From an uncultured Paraprevotella sp. (lineage in GTDB: Bacteria > Bacteroidota > Bacteroidia > Bacteroidales > Bacteroidaceae), in the NCBI GenBank assembly GCA_944320775.1, contig CALUIV010000009.1:21633-85632 (forward strand): a stretch of 64,000 nucleotides of DNA, in the 5' to 3' direction. Under the pieces are notes generated by a model. The model was not told the origin of the DNA. It was given only the letters and a program-made list of their open reading frames with translations, and searched no databases. Below, piece after piece: positions 59,119-64,000 of the stretch. The stretch's first letter is position 1. Every line of letters starts with the position of its first letter. Made by a program: the position numbers and the translations under genes.

Positions 59119-61626
59119 ATGAATATTTCTTATAATTGGCTCAAAGAGTATGTTGATTTCGATTTGACAGCTCAGGAAGTAGCCGACGCATTGACTTCCG
59201 AAGGACTCGAAGTGGGTTCAGTCGAGGAGGTGCAGACCATCAAGGGCGGATTACAAGGACTCGTCATCGGCGAAGTGCTTACTTGCGAACCGCATCCGAA
59301 TTCCGACCATATGCATATCTGCCAGGTCAATCTGGGCGAGGGTGAGCCTCAGCAAATTGTCTGTGGCGCGGCCAATGTTGCAGCCGGACAGAAAGTAGTC
59401 GTAGCCACTCTGGGTACCAAACTGTATGACGGTGACGAATGCTTTACCATCAAGAAGTCCAAGCTTCGCGGTGTGGAAAGCAACGGCATGATCTGTGCCG
59501 AGGATGAGATCGGTATCGGTACCGACCATAACGGGATTATTGTATTGCCTGATAGCGCTGTGCCAGGAACTCCGGCAGCCGAATATTATAACATCAAGAG
59601 TGATTATCTGATTGAAGTCGACATTACGCCGAACCGTGCCGATGCTTGTTCACACTATGGTGTGGCACGCGACCTTTATGCCTGGTTGGTACAGAACGGT
59701 TATCAGACTTCGCTCCATCGTCCTTCATGCGACGGTTTCCAGGTAGATAATCACGATCTGGATATTGCTGTTGAAGTAGAAAATACCGAGGCTTGTCCGC
59801 GTTATTGTGCCATCACGGTGAAAGGTTGCGAAGTGAAGGAAAGTCCGGAGTGGTTGCAGAACAAATTGCGTGTCATCGGACAGCGTCCGATCAACAATAT
59901 CGTGGATATCACCAACTACATCATGTTTGCCTACGGCCAGCCGTTGCACTGCTTCGATGCCGACATGATCAAGGGAGGCAAGATTGTAGTTAAGTCCATG
60001 CCCGAAGGAACTCCGTTTGTAACGCTCGACGGTGTAGAACACAAACTGAGCGACCGCGATCTGGCTATCTGTAATGCAGAGGAGCCGATGTGTATTGCCG
60101 GTGTTTTTGGAGGTAAGGGAAGCGGTACGTATGAGACCACAAAGAATATTCTCTTTGAAAGTGCCTATTTCCATCCGACGTGGATCCGTAAGAGTGCCCG
60201 TCGCCACGGACTGAATACCGATGCTTCTTTCCGTTTCGAGCGCGGTATCGATCCGAACGGACAGATTTATGCCCTTAAGCAGGCTGCTATGCTTTGCAAG
60301 GAACTGGCCGGTGGCGAAATCGCCATGGAAATCCGGGATATTTATCCCAACCCGATTGCTGATCGCAAGGTTGAACTGACCTATGCTTACGTGGACGGAC
60401 TGATCGGCAAGCATATTCCGGCAGAGACCATTAAGAGCATTGTCACTTCGCTTGAAATGAAAGTACTCGAAGAAACTGCCGAAGGGCTGACGCTTCAGGT
60501 ACCGGCTTATCGTGTCGACGTGACCCGCCCATGTGATGTAGTAGAGGATATTTTGCGTGTTTATGGTTATAACAATGTAGAAATCCCGACCAGTGTACGT
60601 TCAAGCCTTTCTGTGAAGGGCGATGCCGACAAGAGTCATAAGCTTCAGAACCTCGTAAGCGAACAGCTCGTGGGTTGCGGATTCAATGAAATTTTGAACA
60701 ACTCGTTGCAGCGTGGCGCTTATTATGATGGTTTGGAAACCTATCCGGCGCAGCAGTGCGTACGTCTGCTCAATCCGCTAAGTACCGATTTGAACGTGCT
60801 TCGTCAGACACTTTTGTTCGGTGGTCTGGAAAGCATAGCCCACAATGCCAACCGTAAAAATGCCGACCTGAAGTTCTTCGAATTCGGTAACTGTTATTAT
60901 TTCCATGAAGAGAAAAAGTGTCCGGATATCATACCGGGTGTCAGCAGCAGTCGTGAACCTGAAGTGATCAAGCACGTGCTCGATGCCTATTCAGAGGATT
61001 ACCATATGGGTATTTGGGTGACCGGAAAACGAGTTTCCGGCTCTTGGATCCATGCCGACGAAGACAGTTCTTTCTATGAACTCAAGGCTTATGTACTCAA
61101 CGTATTGGCTCGTTTGGGTGTTTCCTTTGGTAATCTGGTGTTTGCAGAGTCAAAGAACGACCTGTTCAGCAAGGCAGTTGAAATTCAGAACCGCGGTGGT
61201 AAGACACTGGTGGTTATGGGTATTGTAGATCACAAGATTCAGAAAGCTTTCGACATTGACAACGAAGTTTACTTTGCCGATCTTAACTGGAAGTTGCTTA
61301 TGAAGGCCATCAAGAATAATGTGGTCAGCTATAAGGAAATCTGCAAGTATCCGGCAGTGAGCCGGGATTTGGCTCTATTGGTCGACAAACAGGTCGAATT
61401 TGCTGAGATCGAGAAGATTGCTTATGCTACGGAAAAGAAACTGCTCAAGGAAGTCAAACTGTTCGACGTATACGAAGGCAAGAACCTCGAAGAGGGCAAG
61501 AAGAGCTATGCCGTGAACTTCCTGCTTCAGGATGAGACGAAGACGCTTAACGACAAGCAGATCGATGCCATCATGAACAAACTCATCGGCAATCTGCAGA
61601 CGAAGTTGAACGCAAAACTCCGATAA
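59119..61626 (+). CDS. pheT: Phenylalanyl-tRNA synthetase beta subunit
   Basis: PheT, 835 residues, the editing and tRNA-binding subunit of the alpha2beta2 PheRS. Domains in order: N-terminal helix and tRNA-binding EMAP-like OB fold (about 40-155, 'LVIGEVLTCEPHPNSDHMHICQV'), B3/B4 editing domain (210-390), B5 domain (405-480), catalytic-like core (490-720) and a C-terminal ferredoxin-fold anticodon-binding domain (740-835, 'YPAVSRDLALLVDKQVEFAEIE'). Length is slightly above E. coli (795). pheS is not adjacent, which is usual for Bacteroidetes (my recollection). It is followed at 34 bases by a small membrane-protein gene and then yebC. Confidence 0.97.
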   Translation: MNISYNWLKEYVDFDLTAQEVADALTSEGLEVGSVEEVQTIKGGLQGLVIGEVLTCEPHPNSDHMHICQVNLGEGEPQQIVCGAANVAAGQKVVVATLGTKLYDGDECFTIKKSKLRGVESNGMICAEDEIGIGTDHNGIIVLPDSAVPGTPAAEYYNIKSDYLIEVDITPNRADACSHYGVARDLYAWLVQNGYQTSLHRPSCDGFQVDNHDLDIAVEVENTEACPRYCAITVKGCEVKESPEWLQNKLRVIGQRPINNIVDITNYIMFAYGQPLHCFDADMIKGGKIVVKSMPEGTPFVTLDGVEHKLSDRDLAICNAEEPMCIAGVFGGKGSGTYETTKNILFESAYFHPTWIRKSARRHGLNTDASFRFERGIDPNGQIYALKQAAMLCKELAGGEIAMEIRDIYPNPIADRKVELTYAYVDGLIGKHIPAETIKSIVTSLEMKVLEETAEGLTLQVPAYRVDVTRPCDVVEDILRVYGYNNVEIPTSVRSSLSVKGDADKSHKLQNLVSEQLVGCGFNEILNNSLQRGAYYDGLETYPAQQCVRLLNPLSTDLNVLRQTLLFGGLESIAHNANRKNADLKFFEFGNCYYFHEEKKCPDIIPGVSSSREPEVIKHVLDAYSEDYHMGIWVTGKRVSGSWIHADEDSSFYELKAYVLNVLARLGVSFGNLVFAESKNDLFSKAVEIQNRGGKTLVVMGIVDHKIQKAFDIDNEVYFADLNWKLLMKAIKNNVVSYKEICKYPAVSRDLALLVDKQVEFAEIEKIAYATEKKLLKEVKLFDVYEGKNLEEGKKSYAVNFLLQDETKTLNDKQIDAIMNKLIGNLQTKLNAKLR

Positions 61627-61660
61627 GCAAGTTTACAGTCCTTACGAGAGTGTATTGCTT

Positions 61661-61822
61661 ATGGACAAAATGCGTATTGCCCGGGCATTCTATTATGTGC
61701 TGGTGTTCTGTTGGTTGCTTCAGATCGCCTTACAGGGTTACACCAGCCATCTGATTCTGCCCACCATTGTGGTTATTGCCTATGGTTTATGGCTGAACCA
61801 CAAATCCAAAAAGAGTAAATAA
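61661..61822 (+). CDS. Small two-helix membrane protein (53 residues)
   Basis: A short frame between pheT and yebC, from ATG 61661 to TAA 61822. The predicted protein starts MDKMRIARAFYYVLVFCWLL and ends LWLNHKSKKSK. Two hydrophobic segments (about 9-24 and 31-46) separated by a short polar turn suggest a membrane hairpin with a positively charged C-terminal tail in the cytoplasm. Gaps of 34 and 35 bases to its neighbours and the same strand indicate an operon. Its codon use (CTG, GCC, ACC) resembles that of pheT, which supports real coding. Function unknown; no family recognised. Confidence 0.72.
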   Translation: MDKMRIARAFYYVLVFCWLLQIALQGYTSHLILPTIVVIAYGLWLNHKSKKSK

Positions 61823-61857
61823 AAAAATTATCATACAACATTAAAATATCAATTCCA

Positions 61858-62589
61858 ATGGGAAGAGCGTTTGAATACAGAAAAGCTGCCAAGCTGAAAA
61901 GATGGGGCCATATGGCCAAGACCTTTACAAAATTAGGTAAACAGATTGCTATTGCCGTAAAGGCAGGTGGTCCGGAACCTGAAAATAACCCGACTTTGCG
62001 TTCAATTATCGCAACCTGTAAGCGTGAGAACATGCCGAAGGACAACATCGAGCGTGCCATCAAGAACGCTATGGGTAAGGATCAGAGCGACTACAAGGGA
62101 ATGACATACGAGGGATACGGTCCTCATGGAATCGCTGTTTTTGTAGATACTTTGACTGATAATCCAACCCGTACTGTTGCTGATGTCCGTTCTATCTTCA
62201 ACAAATTTTCCGGAACGTTGGGTAACATGGGTTCGTTAGCTTATCTCTTCGATCATAAGTGCGTATTCACTTTCAAAAAGCCGGCTGATCTGGAAATGGA
62301 CGAACTGATTCTCGATCTGATCGATTACGGCGTTGACGATGATTACGAAGAAGATGAGGAAGAGGGCACTATCACCATCTATGGCGATCCAAAGAGCTAC
62401 GGAGCCATTCAGAAGCATCTTGAGGAAAAAGGATTTGAGGATGTCGGTGGTGAATTCACTTATATTCCAAACGACCTGAAAGAAGTCAGCCAGGAAGAGC
62501 GTGAGACGATTAATAAGATGGTAGAGCGTCTGGAAGAGTTCGACGACGTGCAGACCGTTTATACGAATATGAAGCCGGAAGAAGCCTAA
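61858..62589 (+). CDS. yebC: YebC/PmpR family DNA-binding protein
   Basis: YebC/PmpR/TACO1 family, 243 residues. The family N-terminus is 'MGRAFEYRKAAKLKRWGHMAKTFTKLGKQI' (usually AGHSKWANIKHRKAA), with 'NPTLRSIIATCKRENMPKDNIERAIKNAMGK', the highly conserved 'YEGYGPHGIAVFVDTLTDNPTRTVADVRSIFNKFSGTLG' region and a C-terminal 'EFDDVQTVYTNM'. The acidic run 'VDDDYEEDEEEGT' is typical. Members have been described as transcription regulators and, more recently, as helping ribosomes at proline stretches; which applies here is unknown. It is last of the pheT operon, followed by a terminator. Confidence 0.93.
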   Translation: MGRAFEYRKAAKLKRWGHMAKTFTKLGKQIAIAVKAGGPEPENNPTLRSIIATCKRENMPKDNIERAIKNAMGKDQSDYKGMTYEGYGPHGIAVFVDTLTDNPTRTVADVRSIFNKFSGTLGNMGSLAYLFDHKCVFTFKKPADLEMDELILDLIDYGVDDDYEEDEEEGTITIYGDPKSYGAIQKHLEEKGFEDVGGEFTYIPNDLKEVSQEERETINKMVERLEEFDDVQTVYTNMKPEEA

Positions 62590-62619
62590 ATGGCTTTTTC
62601 GCTATAAAATTACTTTCTG

Positions 62620-62651
62620 AGTCTTTCTGTTTCGGCAGAAAGACTTTTTTG
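62620..62651 (+). terminator. Terminator after yebC
   Basis: AGTCTTTCTG (62620-62629) pairs with CAGAAAGACT (62636-62645) around a 6-base loop, followed by TTTTT. Confidence 0.88.
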
Positions 62652-63055
62652 TTTTTGACAAATTTCTACGGATAATCCCTTTCTGTCGATTTTTTGTTAT
62701 GAAAATCCTTTTTCGTCTTTCTCCTGAATTCTCAAATAAGGATAAACCAGCAGAGTTCCTGACATAAATATTCCAAATTTTATGCATAAAGTTCTCTTTT
62801 ATGCCATAATTATTCATATTCCCCCTTTATTTTTCTTCTTTTATTGTCCGATAATCTGTTCTTCAGAACGCGATAAGAGCAGATTGTCTCCGGCATCAGC
62901 GTATTTTGTGTTTACCATCTTATCCGAATCAGTTGGGAATCTCCCTGTTTTCGGGTTGATTTCTGGTTGCTTTCTTCTGGTTCCGTTGTTCTGCTGAATA
63001 GGTTTTATGGGGTTATTTACTTTTTAATCAAGTGCTTATGTGAATTTTGGATATT

Positions 63056-63111
63056 CTATACTTTAAAATTTCGAATCGAGGTTCGATTGGGATGAAAATA
63101 CTAAAGTATAG
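63056..63111. repeat. Inverted repeat with nested inner repeat, unknown role
   Basis: Perfect 10-bp arms CTATACTTTA (63056-63065) and TAAAGTATAG (63102-63111). The interior contains AATCGA and TCGATT three bases apart. No T-run follows on either strand, so it is not an obvious terminator. Confidence 0.5.
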
Positions 63112-63127
63112 GGCGGGTAGGATAGAC

Positions 63128-63157
63128 AAAGTGTCAGAATGTCAAATCTGACACTTT
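63128..63157 (-). terminator. Terminator after the YgjP-type peptidase gene (minus strand)
   Basis: A perfect 11-bp stem, AAAGTGTCAGA (63128-63138) with TCTGACACTTT (63147-63157), lies 7 bases beyond the stop codon. Confidence 0.75.
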
Positions 63158-63163
63158 CGGTGT

Positions 63164-63727
63164 TTATTTCTCGTGGTCTTCCATTCGGCTGATTCGTTTT
63201 GTTTCGGCGCGGGCCTCACGCCAGCGTGGAAAATGGCGGTCCATGACGGCATAGAATTTTGCGCTATGGTTTGGTACCAGCAGATGAGCCAGTTCGTGCA
63301 CTACGACATGTTCGATGCACCATTCCGGCAACAGCAGCAGATAAATGCTGAAACAAATTTCGCGTGTACGTGGTTGGCAGCAGCCCCAGCGTGAGATTGT
63401 GGCCTTATACATGATTCTGCTCGGCATGACGCCCATTTCTTGCGTGTGGCGGTCCAGTATAGGTCTGATGATGCGTTGCAATTGCAACAGTGCTTCCGAC
63501 CATTCAGCTTTTGTGTGTAAGGGCAGTTGTCCGAAGAAGTCCTGACGCGTTTGCGCCTGTCTGGCCACGCGTTGGCGAGCCTTCTCGATCCAGGGCTTGT
63601 TTCGTTCGAAGAATTCCAGTACAACCGAACGTGGAGTTCCCATTGGGGCCGATATACTCAACGTACCGTTTTTAAGCAGTCGCATGGACAGACGCGAAGT
63701 GTGGCGATATGTGATACGAACATCCAT
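63164..63727 (-). CDS. YgjP/SprT-like zinc metallopeptidase (DUF45)
   Basis: YgjP-type (DUF45, M48-like clan) protein of 187 residues. The zinc motif HELAH in 'VVHELAHLLVPNHSAKFYAVMD', with the third ligand His in 'NHSAKF', is intact, and 'SRWGCCQPRTREICFSIYLLLLP' is the characteristic upstream segment. There is no signal peptide or membrane helix, so it acts in the cytoplasm. The family is often linked to restriction-modification or DNA-protein crosslink repair contexts, but none is nearby and the substrate is unknown. It lies downstream of two tRNA genes on the minus strand, with a terminator between. Confidence 0.9.
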   Translation of the reverse strand: MDVRITYRHTSRLSMRLLKNGTLSISAPMGTPRSVVLEFFERNKPWIEKARQRVARQAQTRQDFFGQLPLHTKAEWSEALLQLQRIIRPILDRHTQEMGVMPSRIMYKATISRWGCCQPRTREICFSIYLLLLPEWCIEHVVVHELAHLLVPNHSAKFYAVMDRHFPRWREARAETKRISRMEDHEK

Positions 63728-63767
63728 AATAAGTTCATGATAGAATAGGGAAGCGGTATAAAATTGA

Positions 63768-63810
63768 AAAAAGCCTTCAATTTTCGTCAGAACGAAAACT
63801 AAGGCTTTTC
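63768..63810 (-). terminator. Terminator after the tRNA-Pro pair (minus strand)
   Basis: Stem of AAGCC/TT plus TTTTCGT with ACGAAAA and AAGGCTT, interrupted by a small internal loop. On the minus strand it ends in AAGGCTTTTTTC. Confidence 0.75.
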
Positions 63811-63817
63811 TTTTCTG

Positions 63818-63892
63818 TCGGGGTAGCGGGATTCGAACCCACGACCCCCTGCTCCCAAAGCAGGTGCGCTAACCGGACTGCGCTACACCCCG
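63818..63892 (-). tRNA. tRNA-Pro (anticodon TGG)
   Basis: 75 bases read on the minus strand from CGGGGTG to discriminator A. Acceptor stem CGGGGTG with TACCCCG (one G-T), anticodon stem CCTGC/GCAGG with loop TTTGGGA (anticodon TGG), and T-loop GTTCGAATC. CCA is not encoded and must be added. Identical over its whole comparable length to the second copy 113 bases upstream. Confidence 0.97.
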
Positions 63893-63930
63893 AAGAATTT
63901 GTGTATGCGATGCATTCTGTTTTTTTTCTG

Positions 63931-64000
63931 TCGGGGTAGCGGGATTCGAACCCACGACCCCCTGCTCCCAAAGCAGGTGCGCTAACCGGACTGCGCTACA
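63931..64000 (-). tRNA. tRNA-Pro (anticodon TGG), second copy, cut by window end
   Basis: 70 of 75 bases are present; the last 5 bases of the 5' acceptor stem lie beyond base 64000. The visible part is identical to the first copy, including anticodon loop TTTGGGA. The two copies are separated by 38 bases and probably cut from one transcript. Confidence 0.95.

Larger units (their letters stand above)
62590..63163. other. Intergenic region yebC / YgjP-type gene
   Basis: 574 bases. It contains the yebC terminator (62620-62651), an inverted repeat of unknown role (63056-63111) and the terminator of the minus-strand peptidase gene (63128-63157). The open frames at 62602-62817 and 62782-62997 have no recognisable motif and low-complexity hydrophobic or basic composition; I do not call them. 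Otherwise nothing is seen. Confidence 0.65.

Overview
Organism: the window looks like a chromosomal segment of a gut-type Bacteroidales bacterium (Bacteroides, Phocaeicola or a close relative; genus is inference). The evidence is the recurrent Bacteroidetes -7 promoter box TAnnTTTG, weak or absent Shine-Dalgarno sequences, Bacteroidales-type protein versions (DUF3737, DUF3298/DUF4163, C69 dipeptidase, a GDP-fucose synthase with a long insertion), and gene neighbourhoods I associate with this order (htpG-clpC-gyrA-TPR, ispE-dnaB-pheT-yebC). There are no rRNAs, insertion sequences, phage genes or CRISPR arrays. It reads as ordinary core chromosome with one unusual redox/Tat island. Layout 0-28 kb: the 3' end of a MATE exporter, an acidic lipoprotein, a DUF3737 beta-helix protein and a MalY/PatB-type C-S lyase; nadC; a secreted M23 peptidase and a C69 dipeptidase; a phosphohexomutase; nudC; a stand-alone carB; htpG and clpC on the minus strand; gyrA followed by two paralogous TPR proteins and a tRNA-dihydrouridine synthase; xpt; fabI; a DUF3298 lipoprotein. 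Layout 28-42 kb: a 757-base AT-rich gap, a complete RND tripartite efflux operon with an extra HlyD/EmrA-like adaptor, then minus-strand genes for a cytoplasmic GH13 amylase, fabD, thiD, a GH109-like Gfo/Idh oxidoreductase, an MFS transporter and a hexapeptide acetyltransferase. Layout 42-48.5 kb: the most interesting region. Seven minus-strand genes encode an AraC regulator, a NapH-NapG fusion polyferredoxin with an internal twin-arginine signal, a twin-arginine lipoprotein aldo/keto reductase carrying two [4Fe-4S] motifs, a DUF1893 protein, an orphan ECF-type S component, TatA and TatC. The minimal Tat translocase sits in the same transcription unit as its two evident cargoes. I propose a trans-envelope electron relay that delivers reducing power from the quinone pool or cytoplasm to an extracytoplasmic aldo/keto reductase. 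Layout 48.5-64 kb: GDP-L-fucose synthesis (manC-gmd-fcl); glnS with a TPR gene; a secreted Spy/CpxP-like basic protein with palindromic sites upstream; ispE divergent from dnaB; pheT, an unlisted 53-residue membrane protein and yebC; a YgjP-type zinc peptidase; two tandem tRNA-Pro(TGG) genes, the second cut by the window end. All functional statements come from reading the sequence and from family knowledge; no database search was run.
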